From Perkinsus olseni (taxonomy: Eukaryota > Perkinsozoa > Perkinsida > Perkinsidae), in contig JABANP010000003.1 in NCBI GenBank assembly GCA_013115135.1, positions 186,001 to 250,000 of the forward strand: 64,000 bases of DNA, given 5' to 3'. The translations under genes and the position numbers were made by a program. This document shows positions 46,401-58,130 of this stretch, one piece after another. Position 1 is the stretch's first letter. Each line of letters begins with the position of its first letter. The notes beneath the pieces are model-generated. The model did no database searches. It worked only from the letters and a program-made list of their open reading frames with translations, and had not been told where the DNA came from.

Positions 46401-47000
46401 GATCGCGAACCTCTTCAAGCATGCCACCAGCTAGGAACTTGCTTCGTACTGTCAAGCAAGCGTCGGCCATCTAGTATTAGTAGGCTCCCCTTTCGCCTAC
46501 GATGTTGTGTCAGGTTCACTGTACTCTGATTGAGGCTGGCCAGAACGGTGACAGTGAAGATCGCCATGAAGACGAGGAACATCAGAAGGAGTATCACAGC
46601 TTTGATGCGCATCCGAGTGGAAGCTTGGAGCCTGAAGTTCTTCCACGACCGCGCTGGCCACTGAGTGCTGCCAACTTACTCGCGTCTTTTCATCTCCCTC
46701 GCTACCGTAGCGGGGTCCACCTGCCGTGAGGTTGACCGTATGGACGCCCGTTGAGTCCGGAATGAACTCCGCGGTGCGGCGGTCCGCCGCGCAGCCTGCG
46801 GTTCCATGAGGGTTCGACAGAACTAAGTCACGCATAGCGGCACAGCTGTGCTCCGCCCGGCAGCCCACCGCCCGCACTCCCTTCTCAGCTCTCCACTGAC
46901 CCAACGCCCCAAGGGATCCCTCAGTGTTCGAGAGCCGACCGAAACAAGTGAAGGGCCGCGTTGTTCCAGGTTCAAGTACAGTTCCGTCCCGCCTTGGGTG
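43497..47000 (-). CDS. Polycystin-2 (PKD2)-type cation channel, multi-exon
   Basis: Minus-strand exons show the polycystin order. The first membrane span is FRLQASTRMRIKAVILLLMF (about 46560-46640). The extracellular TOP domain contains DADNWMFGSPRLRQQRV (near 46190) and TRAVFLEMSVWNNNLGLFGV (about 45560), typical of polycystins and mucolipins. Later spans are MFLRDPWNILDWIALVFLIA (about 45100) and NVYTDLQQIALDDRLAKQMY (S3-S4 linker, about 44850). The S4-S5 and pore region is LSKFIASLPYIKLLVKSLHG, then FFILFVTTLVGFVMAFNVAF with FGASISEVG (about 44580-44720). S6 is IYFLMANLLFAIILAGLSHE (about 44310). The cytosolic tail ends at 43497. PKD2-family channels are non-selective, often Ca2+-permeable, and frequently ciliary or flagellar. 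The 5' end is uncertain; the exon near 46680-46800 (TVNLTAGGPRYGSEGDEKT) and another near 47360-47427 may belong to it. Confidence 0.8.
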
Positions 47001-47478
47001 ATGGCTTTATCATGGGCCGATCGACTGACGGGCAGCCTTGGCGGAATCTCCCTGAGATCAGCCAGGCAGCCACCGGTTTCGAGCAACAACCCCGCCGACG
47101 AGCTCCGATTCTCCTTTGGGGTAGTTCAGGGTACTCAGGCTCATTGACTCGCAGAGATCTCTTAGTCGCTGCTGATGGCGGACGTCGAACATGCGCGTCA
47201 CCGTCTGGACGTGCTGACGAGACAGATGAAGGGGGGGATAGTATTCTGGGCAGTACGGCCCGTCTGATCATACAGCGAGTTGAGACCTTACCTGGATGCT
47301 GCTGCACGCATGAACAACATGAGCTAATGAGTACGCACACGCTACTGTGACGATTACTCACCAGCCGCATTTTCGAGATGGTTACGCTTCGCTCCGCCTC
47401 TATCAGCACATCTTTAGACCGAGCCACAGAAGTGCTGTTTGAATTAATCTGACTTCAGTTTATTGAGCCATCCCGGCT

Positions 47479-50427
47479 ATGTCCCCTACCGGCAGTCGGG
47501 TTCGCGATGTGGACGGCCGAAAGGTCGTAGAGGCGGCGTCGCCCAGTAGAACAGCTCGCTCGGTACGGATGGCTTCCTAGTGATCTTCGATCAGGCGGTT
47601 TCCTGTGCCCCGACTACCTGTGGTGGGCCCGAGCCTTCGCCCTATGCTTCGCTGTCCACTGGGGACACCACCGACGATGCTACATACACCCTGGCTTCGA
47701 CCGGCAAGCCTCGGAAGGCCCTTAGCCAGCCGTCTAAGAAGGTAGTACGGACTTGCAACCGGGGTGTTTCATTTATGGTCCGGGATGATGGTAACGCGCG
47801 ATTGGTCGATGTACTCCGGCATCTCAGTGTGGCCAGGAGAGGTTCGGGTTGGTTATTGTAACGTCATCCGATGGGACAGTAGACTTCCCCTGTTCTTAAC
47901 CGGCATTTGTAGGTTTAGCCGGTATAGAATGGGCCGCACAGTAACGATCAGTGACTGATGCCGAGGCCTTCCCACAAGGCAGCGAGTCATCGTATCACTC
48001 GCCATCCGACTGAGCTCTCCCCAGTCAAATCTTATCGTACGCCTTGTGCACCATCGCCTGTTCGGTCGCCTCCGCCGTTGCCTGACTTTTTCGATGCATC
48101 ATCATGCCCGTTGGTGTGATCTTCGGCCCGCTTGAATTCCTGGTGACTGCGGATTTTGTTGTTATGACGCGCCAATCAATCTGCCCAGTGGTGCCCTTTC
48201 TTCAGCTGGCATCCCTCCTCTCTCGTACGGTTGCCTATCACCAAGCGTCTGAGCCAGAAAGCCCCCCACAAGAAGAGGAAGACCTTACCGTCGCGTCGAG
48301 GTACTACAGTATGGCCACCTTGGCGTTCGAGAGCCCTTTTAAGTAGGTATAAACTATGTCACCTTCGCTACAGCCTCGGGGCGCAGCATTCCAGTGGATA
48401 GCCGATACACGGACGTGAAGGTTATTGGTACTGGAAGTTATGGTACTGTACTATCGGCCAAGGACAGCCTTGCCGAAGCCACAGGGGTCGGACCCAAGGA
48501 AGTTGCAGTGAAGTGAGCCTGTGACCTTTTTGTCGGTTTTTCCATCAGAATCTTCTCCCAGGCACACCGTGCTGGTCGAGGACAAGCTGGACGTCGAAGA
48601 CTGGCCCGACATCGTTCGGATGTACTGCCCATGACGCAATGCTTGGTTACATTCCCTTCTCCTCAGAATTAGAGAAGTAGAGTTACTCCGAGACTTTCAT
48701 CACGAAAACCTACTGTCACTGACCGACGTGTAAGACCATCCGAAGGGTCTCAGCTTTCTCATGCAACCCATCAGATTCCCGCAACCCGGTGGTTACGCTA
48801 TGACCAGCATCGGTATAGTTACCCCCATGTGTAAGGGTGGAACACTGGCCACGTAGGTCGGGTCAACCGGCATCTCTGCGACGCTTGGTCTGTCATAACA
48901 GCCGCGCTAAGCATGACAGCCATCGGGTTCCTGGTTGCTCGACAACAACCGGCATTTGCGACCTCTGCATGATGGTTAGGTACCAGCCACGATCCTTAGC
49001 TCAAATCATGGCCTTCACTCGGCAGATTCTGAGCGCTCTTTCCTTCATGCACAGCCATAATGTAGGTCACAATGGTCTCACGGCAGTAGACGGCGTTCCC
49101 TTTAGGTACTGCACCGTGACATCAAAAGGGATAATTTATTCGTCACGGAAGGTGGCCGGTCGGTGGTTCTCGGAGACTTCGGCCTAGCAAGAGGTTATAA
49201 CGGGCAATCAGGCAGCCTTCGTGTGTAGTATATTAGCTGATGTTTGGTAGAGCGTCGACTACAGTCGCTGTCCATTCCTCGTTGGAGTATTCGGGAAGCC
49301 TAGCTGCGGCGATGCGCGCTTGGACCGTTCCGCGTGTCTCAGCCCCTCCCCACGCCCTAGCCAGGCTGTCAACGCCCTATCGTAGTGTCCCTGGCGACAG
49401 AGTATCGGCAAGATCATCTTCTGGTAGCAGTGCAGAGCTCATGACAACGAGGATTGTGACAGCGCCGTACCGGGCACCCGAACTGCTGTTGAATCATGAT
49501 GACTACGATGGTCGAGTGGACGTAATAACGGGAAAGTGGGAGGGAGGAAGCGCATAGTGTTTGGGAGGCTTGTAGAAATCTTTCACTGCGAGTACTGTGG
49601 TTCGGAATCTTTCTATCGCATGCTCCCGCATCTCGGCAACTCTGTCGAGCGGAGCATTACTGTATCGGCACCTGCGCGCTGCTGGGTGAGACGAATGGAA
49701 TTCTGGCAACCGCTTCGAGCGTCTCGTTGACACCTATTTTTCTGGTAGGTCTACGCGACCGGGTGCGTCGTTGCTGAGCTCATCTACGCTCCGGGGAGCA
49801 GCCGATCGCATCTTTTCAAACATGATGATACTAACAATAAGGACTTGGAGTATCAATATGTGAGTGCCCACGCAAACGGGGGATCGTCATCGCGGCCGGA
49901 TCGTTCTCAGACTCGAGACTTGCTGGCCCAGCAGTTGGTGATGGAGTGTCTCCTGTATGAGGTTGATGAGACTGACGAAGCCTTAGAGAGACGCATCGAC
50001 AGCATCAGTACTTGATAGTAGCCAAACTTCGGACGGTGAGCTCCGATGCTTTCCAGGTGACTGGCTTGACGCCGGACCGAGGCCGAGGTATCTGAAACAG
50101 ATGCGGGGCCTGGGGGTGTCGGAAGACCTCAGGAGGGCTGTGCTGAGAGGCTCGTGTACAATACAGAAGGTTCGGGAGAAAGTTGTCATAATACAGGTGA
50201 GGTTACTGCATGATGGACTGCAGCGGAGCGAAGTTTTTTGTCAGGCTGAGAACCCTGGGCCCCTGGTGATGCACGTATTGAGATCCTTGCTCACCTTCGA
50301 CCCTCGGCAGCGGCCGCAGTCCCATGAGATGTTGCAAGAGTTTGATGAAATCTTTGAGGTGGACCTCGGGGGCAACTGCGGGAGGGCCGAATATAACGGC
50401 CCCGTTGAGGACGACCTGGAAGCGTAA
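47479..50427 (+). CDS. CMGC-type (MAPK/CDK-like) protein kinase, multi-exon
   Basis: Start at 47479 (MSPTGSRVRDVDGRKVVEAA), with a Ser/Thr-rich N-terminus. Kinase motifs occur in order on plus-strand exons. The glycine loop is VIGTGSYGTVLSAKD (about 48422), with EVAVK just before a donor. The alpha-C helix region is IIREVELLRDFHHENLLSL (about 48665-48720). Next is QPRSLAQIMAFTRQILSALS. The catalytic loop is LHRDIKRDNLF (HRD at 49112-49120), and DFGLARG (Asp at 49175) marks the activation loop. The APE motif is in APYRAPELLLNHDDYDGRVD (about 49460-49520). The final exon reads MHVLRSLLTFDPRQRPQSHE and ends at 50427. Catalytic Lys, Asp and DFG Asp are all present, so it should be active. The TxY dual-phosphorylation site of MAPKs is not evident; the loop reads MTTRIVTAPYRAPE. 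Exon joins between motifs are partly inferred. Confidence 0.75.
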
Positions 50428-51953
50428 GGTCCCGGGTTCAATTCGTGGGCTCGTCATTTCGTTCTATTGCTGCTTTGTCTCAGTGAGATCGAGGCTGGCT
50501 TGCCCAACAGCTCTAGTCGCTATGTCTGTGCGAAGGAAATCCTCTGGAACCTGATGCTGGACTGCCGAAACACCCTCAGAGCTTCAACTGCGTCCTCGGG
50601 ATGGGTTGAGGCTCGGCGTGTGACTGGTACTACAACTAGTGCTCTTGGCAGTAGGGGGGTACTGCATAGGTAGACGAATCAATTAAAGCATCGTTGCACA
50701 CGATCGCACATTCACCCGCCGTCGATGTCCCTGAAGCCGCTGTCCCATGCACAGCACTCTTCCATAACATATTCCTCGGTGACACCGTTGGGAACGGACA
50801 TCGACGGCTCCCTTGGTAGCCCCTCTAGGCTTGGGGGTCTACTTTAACAGATCACCAGTGTATAATAGTAAATGGTTTGTTACCTAGGAGAGTTGGGTAG
50901 TTGGTTCGGTGAAAGATGTTGGCGTACTATACCGCTGCTGGCATACCGCCCACAGCGACGATCAGTAGCCAACAAACTCGGAGATCCCTGACTGGCCCGA
51001 GTTCCGCACCCTGCTGACAGCGTCAGGCCAACAATGCTGCACTTCGAGCCAAGGCCTTCGACTGTCAGCGAAAGGGTGTCTTTCCCGAACCGCCCATGTT
51101 GACCGCGACAGCACCATGCCTATTGTAAGCATGCTGTGCTGCACCTGAACAGCGATGATCGATCGCTGTACATCCTCCGCGGCGCAACATAGGCCTCCTA
51201 GATAACATGGGATGAGGAGGGATGGGTAAAATCGTGGAGGCACTCAGGTCTCGTCCCCATATGTTCCCTCCCGATCGCGATCGCGCGCGCCTCGCTTTAA
51301 ACTCGCCCAATAAATTGACCGGTCAATCTGATGACTGCTTAGTCATTGCCTAGTATTAGCCTATTACTATGCTTAACATTAGAATCGATGGTAGTGGTAG
51401 TAATAGCATCCGTAGTAGTGGCGTAATCACGATAATGTCTCCGGCCGGTCGAGGCATGTGTACCTTCAGATATCTTCGAGCATGACCGTTTGATGGCCGA
51501 CCGAGAATTGGCTAATATACACCAACTAGCGGATGAATTGAGCCGTAAATACATAAGTAAGCTCCCCGTGTCCCCGCAGCATCGTGGTCAGCCCGCTCTA
51601 CTCAGGTCGAAACACGGGAACGGCTACTGCTCATCCGGACTGAAGTAGCCGTTCGAGAACGTTCCTTGATTACTTCTGTTTTACTGTATTTTCCATGCAC
51701 TGGAGCATTACGTTATATATGACTGTCGCTATCTGTCCTTCGAAGACACGACCCGTAGCGAGTGTAGAATATGAGACCATTTGCCCACGTGGTACTCGTG
51801 GGCTGCCACGGCTTGTCTTCCACTCTGTTACCGGTCCCGAAGGACCTGATTGATTGTTGCTCAACTGCCTAGCTCAGAATCAGCGAATAGTGATGCGGGT
51901 TGTGTTGCCTAGTGGGGCGAACCTTGCGCCGCGACAGTGTGTGATTGCCAATC
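50428..51953. other. Intergenic, no gene supported
   Basis: This 1.5 kb lies between the kinase and gamma-SNAP. No exon, RNA gene or repeat could be supported. A tRNA-like fragment at 50430-50456 was examined and rejected. Confidence 0.4.
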
Positions 51954-53234
51954 ATGTCAATGGTCGAGGAAGCTAGAGATCATGTGAAGAAAGCTCAGGA
52001 CGCGTAATAGGGCGGCCAGCGTGGTTGTGGGCGGCGTGCCTGAGGTTATTATGCTCAGGTTGCATCCGTCGATTTGGCGTCTGCAGTTCTCTCCTGACTA
52101 CCTAGTGGCCGCTCTGGAACTGTCGCAGGCCGCAGCCTGCTTCCAGTCGGCCTCTTTGAACGAACAAGCAGCAAAGGCATGGCTGAAAGCAGCAGAGCTC
52201 AGGAAGGAGCACATCCGGGAGTAGGCTTGTCTGGACGGCTTTGCTTGGAAGACAGGCGCCTCATGAGTCTCACTGAGGACCGTGTCCCGTCACATGAGTA
52301 TAGTATTCGACCGCCTCAGTTACCAGGGAGCGGGGCGCAATTTTGAATCGGCTGGACAGCTCCTGCAGAATCCCAGAACACTATAAGTCGGCTGCCGACT
52401 GCTACCTGTCGGCAGGGAAGGCTGACCAGGCAGCCCGAGCCTGGACGAAGGTGGAAGATAGCTCTCGCAGTTTAGTGGTGTTGTGATAATACCCTGCAGG
52501 TAGCGGACATATTATCGAGGACGGATCCTGCGGGGGCCACTGAGGCGTACAGGAAAGTCGTGGACATTCACATGGACGACAGGAGATGCAAAGTGTGGAG
52601 GAAATGCATACGCAGTGGAAGCGTTACGAGTGTAAGTCACGCGTCCCCGGGGGCCAACAGAGCAAGGTGCTTGGAGTGGATAGATACGAGGACTGGCTGC
52701 TGTCTCGGCACGAACTGGAGAAGTGGCTGGAGGCATCGAAGGAGAGCAGTAAACTCCTCGAAGTCGCGGGGCTCTATGCATCGGCCCACAAGGAATTGCT
52801 GGCCCAGGTTAGCTATCTCAACGGACTGCGCCCTCCACCATTATCCCCAGGTGGTTGTACTACTCTCGATGGGTGATGCTGTGAGGGCAGACGAGGTGTT
52901 GGCGTCTTGTCTCAACGTGAATGGATTCCTTGCCTCTGAAGAGATGGCGGCCGGCGAGGGAATGGTCATCGCGTACCGCAACAATGACGCTGAGGCCTTG
53001 CAAAATGCGGTGAACAAGAACTGTGTCAAGTAGGAATCAATAAGTCCATCTCAATTTCCTCCATCATCCTCTTGTAGGTTTTTGCCGATCGAGATAGTTA
53101 AGCTAGCGAAGTCGCTGAAAGTTGCCGAGCTTCCCCCCTCCGCTCCTCCTACTGGCGCCGACCGAAGCCCCGTAAACGACAATGCCGATGCCGCTGAGGC
53201 TACAGCAGATGACCTGGGTGCATTGTTACTCTGA
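51954..53234 (+). CDS. Gamma-SNAP-like NSF attachment protein, multi-exon
   Basis: Exon 1 starts at 51954 (MSMVEEARDHVKKAQD) and splices (GC|G) to an exon with QFSPDYLVAALELSQAAACF and NEQAAKAWLKAAEL, the first TPR-like helical hairpins of SNAP proteins. Later exons carry EHYKSAADCYLSAGKADQAA and RAWTKVED, then GATEAYRKVVDIHMDD, KEVAGLYASAHKELLAQ-like helices, and HYPQVVVLLSMGDAVRADEV. The last exon ends in LPIEIVKLAKSLKVAELPPS and stops at 53234. SNAPs recruit the ATPase NSF to SNARE complexes for membrane-fusion recycling. The PDY..A...Y.KAA.CF pattern and the C-terminal part fit gamma-SNAP better than alpha-SNAP. Some short middle exons are inferred. Confidence 0.65.
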
Positions 53235-53277
53235 TTTTCATTCAAAGGCTTAGTCGAGTTGTTACCAGTTGATGGAA

Positions 53278-54051
53278 TCAGTATATCCAGTGCCGCCAAA
53301 AAGGAACGTGCTGCATGACGAGATTCGTCAGTTCACGGACAAGCGATCCCCATCTGGAAATGGCAACCCAATGCGATGCATCTGTCATGGATTTTGAATC
53401 CCTAACCAGCCTATCAATTTGTTTGGACTCCAAACCTTGGAACCGTTCAATGGAAGTAACATCACATCCAGGAGGCACGAAGGTCGCTAGCCTGCCGACT
53501 CTACTGATGAGTCCCATGCTACCGAATCTTTCTTTGAGCAGCTAGAAACGCGCCCAGACTTGCATCGACAGCCCAGGTTCTGTGAGTCGGTACCGCGACT
53601 TCATCGTCTCTGGGGCATTATGTCCTCTACGTGGCAAGTGAAAGCAAAGTGGCACACCGAACGGGAATATCAGCTGTCTATGATAACCAGGCCCACGATC
53701 AAAGGATCCCAAGGGGCAAGCCTTGCTAGAAGGAGGGATGTCAGAAGGACTGGCCGGAGGTTCTAATCTTTTAGGGCGCAAAGCGAGGGCCAGAAACGTA
53801 TTTCCCGCCTTGCTAGATTGGTGGCGATACCTCCCTCTGCAAGTGTATCGCTGCCCGTCCCACTCCTGTTTCTCCTCAACCCAAACCGAGCTTCGAGGCC
53901 ATTCGCTCGGGGCCGTGCATTCGCCTTGGATGATTGGTGTTATCGTATTTGTTTGCTGTGATGCGCGGATATTCGCCCGATGTAACCGGACTGATAAACG
54001 CAAGACCAGAGCGGATCGGACCGGAATAAGCGGTGACAGTCCGAAGCTCAC
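53278..54051 (-). CDS. Hypothetical protein, minus strand
   Basis: A minus-strand reading ending at 53278 has protein-like composition (GRLATFVPPGCDVTSIERFQ, ELTNLVMQHVPFWRHWIY). A longer open frame of 169 codons lies just upstream (53542-54051). They may be exons of one small gene between gamma-SNAP and the RNA exonuclease. No family is recognised and the splice join is not established. Confidence 0.3.
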
Positions 54052-54150
54052 CCCCAGCTACGATAGCACTATCGATCGCTAGGGTGAGCGAGGAATGGGG
54101 CATAAAATAGGACAGGGCGATTCACAGCAGAACGGGGTTAACCCGCCGGG

Positions 54151-55961
54151 TTATCGCTTGCATGGCGGAGGAGCGACCGCCGGGGTGTCCGCCAGGAGCT
54201 CGGCAGGAACGTCGGCCACACTCGTGAACATGGTGAAACTTCGAGCAACCTTCTCCCTTGAAAGTTCAAGGAGCCGCTTCACTTCGTACTGGCCTGACTT
54301 CCGGTAGTTCTCAAAAGCAGTTGCGTATTGCGCCATATCACCGCAACCCGAAAAAACGACGAGTAGATCGCCCTTGGCCATGTTCCGTAGGAGTTTCCGA
54401 ATAGAAAGATCAATCTTCATCATGACCATCCTCTCGTGCTGCTTGCTAGAAGCCCTACTGGACTTGGCCAGGCCAGGGCCAGACTGCTGCAACTCGCACC
54501 ACCGTTGAAAACCTCGTAGAACGTGAAGCTGAACTCTGGGCTCGGATGACTTGGCCTGCTCATCGGGCATAAGGACACCAGTCATGGCCCGTTCACCGTA
54601 GCGCTGCACCATGGTCGCTCGGTCGACATCTTCACCGTGTATGCGGATGCCACCAACAAGCGAGGCCAAAGGGAGGCAGTACTTATCCTCGTCGTCGGGA
54701 TGCCAGTACGGGCCCTTGGCAAACTTCAGAATAGAAAGCCTCATCGCCTGTAAAGCGTCCTCAGTAGAATCATGCATACCCGTGGACTCGCGAGACATCT
54801 TAGATTTGAGAACCTTCCGAACCAGATAGCTGAGAGCCGACTTCCTCGGCGGTCCAGCGGGGTGAGGGTACAGATCGGAGGTATCAATAATACGCCTGTG
54901 GACCATCTTCAAAGTCTTGAGATCATTCTCCAGACCATGGCCAACCAGGATGGTCTCCGAGTCCATCAACTCCATAAGAGCTAATTGAGCGTCCTTCAGC
55001 GTGGCTGTGACACCCATTAGAGATTCCCGCGTTATCCCGGAGAACTCCGTCTTGTAGTCCAGCACAGGCTTGGCAGGCTTCACGTACATGTCCAGCAGCG
55101 TCTTCGCACCCGAGTCGACGACGCTGAGGCGAGCTAGCTCCAGCCCATCCGCCGTGTCAACCATCTCACAGTCGATAGCCAGTAGATTCTTATAGTCCTT
55201 GTCGTTGAATACAAAGGCAGGCACCCCTTCACCCGCACTGGCCGGGATAGGTGGTCTCTTGTGCTCACCCAGAGGCGTGCGACACTCTACGTATCCTTCG
55301 GGAGGAACTCCGCTCACGCTGTGTATGGGGAAGTCACTGGCGATCATATTGGTAGTGGTCATGAGGTAATCCGCAATGGGTATCAGTACTGGCTTCTCGT
55401 TTGAGTTGGCGGTCTTGGGGCGGAGGTCCTGCGGTATCTTGCTCTTAGCCACCATCAGTTGGAGGAACTGCGTCAGAACTGGACAGACCCGTTCTAGATG
55501 TGGTGGAGGCTTCCCACTGGGGGGTCGCCAAGACCCAGCCCGCATACACTTCCGAATGGCATAGGACAGAAACGGGTAATCACTGCTGCCCCCTGCAGTC
55601 TTGCCCGCAGCTTCAAGCAGGGAAGCTATGTCAAAGTAGGGCGTCATAACAACTGTGATGTTCTTTCACAGTATGCATGTTCTCCAAAACGCACCACCTC
55701 GGCATGACACCGGCCTCCGGAGCCAGTGGCCCACAAAAGAAAGTTCTGCACATCATGCACGGAGATAGCCTTCTGATTCTGATGCTGCAACCTCACATGG
55801 GGCGCCAAGCTGGCGACCCGACGGAGTTTCCGGGCCTTCTGGGCGTTCTGCCTGGGAGTAACCCGCTCGGACGCAGTGGTATTGGACCCCTCCGAAGAAG
55901 AAGTCGGGGCCCTGACGTTGTTGATGCCGCTGATGTCTGATGACGGACGTTTGACAGACAT
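54151..55961 (-). CDS. REX-type DEDDh 3'-5' RNA exonuclease
   Basis: The main exon is open from about 55655 to the stop at 54151. It carries the three exonuclease motifs of the RNase T/DEDDh family. Exo I is LLAIDCEMVDTADGLELARL (Asp and Glu of DxE), Exo II is VGHGLENDLKTLKMVH, and Exo III is HDSTEDALQAMRL (catalytic His and Asp). The arrangement, with YVKPAKPVLDYKTEFSGIT between, is that of REX1/REXO1/REXO5 proteins, which trim 3' ends of rRNA, tRNA and snRNA precursors in the nucleus. A 5' exon with start at 55961 (MSVKRPSSDISGINNVRAPT) and VHDVQNFLLWATGSG supplies the family's N-terminal piece. The join requires a change of frame, perhaps a very short intron of about 32-35 nt at 55655-55695. 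The C-terminal 150 residues are an unrecognised extension. Confidence 0.8.
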
Positions 55962-58130
55962 TCGAGAACGAGAAGGACGGAGACACTGAGCTCACCGACT
56001 TCGGAACACAACAGTGACGGATGGCAAAAACGACGGCAGGCATGCAGATACCTGACAGCAAGAGAATGACCCGACCCAGAGAGCGCAGGCAGTTGCGTTA
56101 GCGATAGTAGTAGAGGTGTTAGTTGAGCTGAACTGTTGCCCAAATATTTAGTTCACAGAATCCTAAGGCCTGGGGAAAGACGCGGCGCAGCCCCTAACAA
56201 GAGTGTACTGTCGAGTGAATATGGTTCGGATCGTCATCCAGCGTCTGCTGGCCTCTTCAAACCTGACCACCGAAGAATGACCGAACAACGTGCAAACGAC
56301 AATGCCGGACGGTGGGAAGGAGGGAGAGACCCTCCACAGCTGCACAAGAAACTCCATCTCCGACCAGTAAGTACAAGTGTCGGCGACGAAAGCGTCAGCG
56401 GCCAATGCCAATGTCTGGACTCATTTCCGAAAGATGTGGTTATGTATAAAAGCTATATGCCACGGAAGGGATTAACGAGGGACTTTATCGAGGCGGAGGA
56501 TAGAGGTCATCAGTCGCTATATAATATTTGAAATCTGTTGTCATTTTTTCCTTCGACCCTTCTCGAATTCCATCGTCATGCCCAGGTTTGGCGCTTTCTC
56601 TCGAGGCAATTTCTCCACAGTCCCATTACTTGACTCCCCTTGGGACTCCCATACTACATGCCAATGGTTCATACTTGGTAACCCGTAACAAGTACGCCCC
56701 GCGCACAGATACGGTGGTACATCATAAAGTCCCGTGATTGCTGCCAATAATTCCCAAGGCCCACGAGGGATGGGGCTAGAAGAGTAGAGAGCTTCGTTGA
56801 AACCGACCGCCGGCTGAATCCTATCTAGGCGCTGTCAAATCCAAGCGCTACCACCGCTCGATCCCATCTAGACGACAAATGGATAACAAAGTGAACTCGG
56901 CCCATCTCGTCCTCATCTCATTCGCAGTAGTGAAACCCGACGCTCGCGTCCCTCTCTCCTATTATCCATCGGCCAGGCGTCCTGTACAGTGTTGCAGGCA
57001 ACGGCCCGAAGTGGTGACGAGTGAGGTAAAGAAACGCATCCCTCATCACCCATAATACACCACCAATAGTACCGCATCTTCCTCGGTTGAAACGAGGCTC
57101 CTCGTCGAACTAGCATGACAAAGAAGCGCAGGGAAAGATGTCCAGCGACACGCTGGCCCACGGTTGTATCATACGTACCTGAGACTCTCGGGTAGGCCGT
57201 AAGGGCCTGAGAGCCTTAGCCACTTGAAAGTGCTTCTTGGATCTATCTAGCGACATACGCCGAGCTCCCCTTCAGTTATTCAAATGCCCTCCCGAATGGC
57301 AGTCCCTCCGCCGCTTACTGCGAGTGATAAGGTGACTACAGTATAGTCATGCAGTTCTCGGACAGAAAGCTGATCAAGCTCGGACCACTTCGCGAGTCTA
57401 GAGAGTCCCACCAGCCGTCAATCTCAGCGAATCAGAGGCAGTGAGCGGCTCGTGCGTACAGTTGCCGGCACTTGAGGGTCAGAGCGAACGATAGACGTCA
57501 AATGGGGACTCAAAAACCCTAGATCTGGTCTACATAATCAACTCTGTTGAAAAACAGCAACAAACGCTTGAAATGAGAGAAGCGCGCGCCCGGAAATATG
57601 CCACGTGCAGCCGGTTATCACGAGCTGCCCGGTCTCTGTTGTTGGCTCCCCGGCTACCGCCAGCTCCAACGTTCGACCTCGATTCTCCTACTACTATACC
57701 ATTTTGTGACAGAATTTCTGTCGAGCAAAACTCAAGTCGTTGACAATGCGATAGGTGATATCCTCAATGATAGAGGCACCGTATAGCTAGAACGACTACA
57801 GCGCTCGAGGGTCGATGACGAATGGCAATTGTCATCAGCTCACTACGGCCAAGAAGCTTGCTGTCAGAAGAGATGTTTCCGTGGGCACCCTTCAGGCACC
57901 AAAGACCTCGGAGCTGCTTTCCTATTTGGCAGGTGCAGATCCCCAGTTACCAAATCCTGCTTTCCAGTTGAAAAAACTACAGCAACTCGACTCGACACTA
58001 CCGCTTGAAACGATGATCTTCTCGAACACCTCGCCAAAAAATGAAAAGAATCGTGAAAAAAGGTACTCTATTATAGACTCTGTACCGAAGATGATCCAAA
58101 CCGTTATCGAGGGGATAATGATGCTGAAAA
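55962..58130. other. Intergenic, no gene supported
   Basis: About 2.2 kb lie between the exonuclease start and the ALDH stop. A plus-strand open frame at 57815-58138 (SVGTLQAPKTSELLSYLAGA) overlaps the ALDH 3' end and has no known similarity. No repeats or RNA genes were recognised. Confidence 0.4.

Noticed and set aside
50430..50456. tRNA-like 3' half (GGTTCAATTC box with GGCTCGTCA following)
   Set aside because: The T stem has mismatches, no matching acceptor strand or anticodon arm lies upstream, and it sits at the end of the kinase reading frame.
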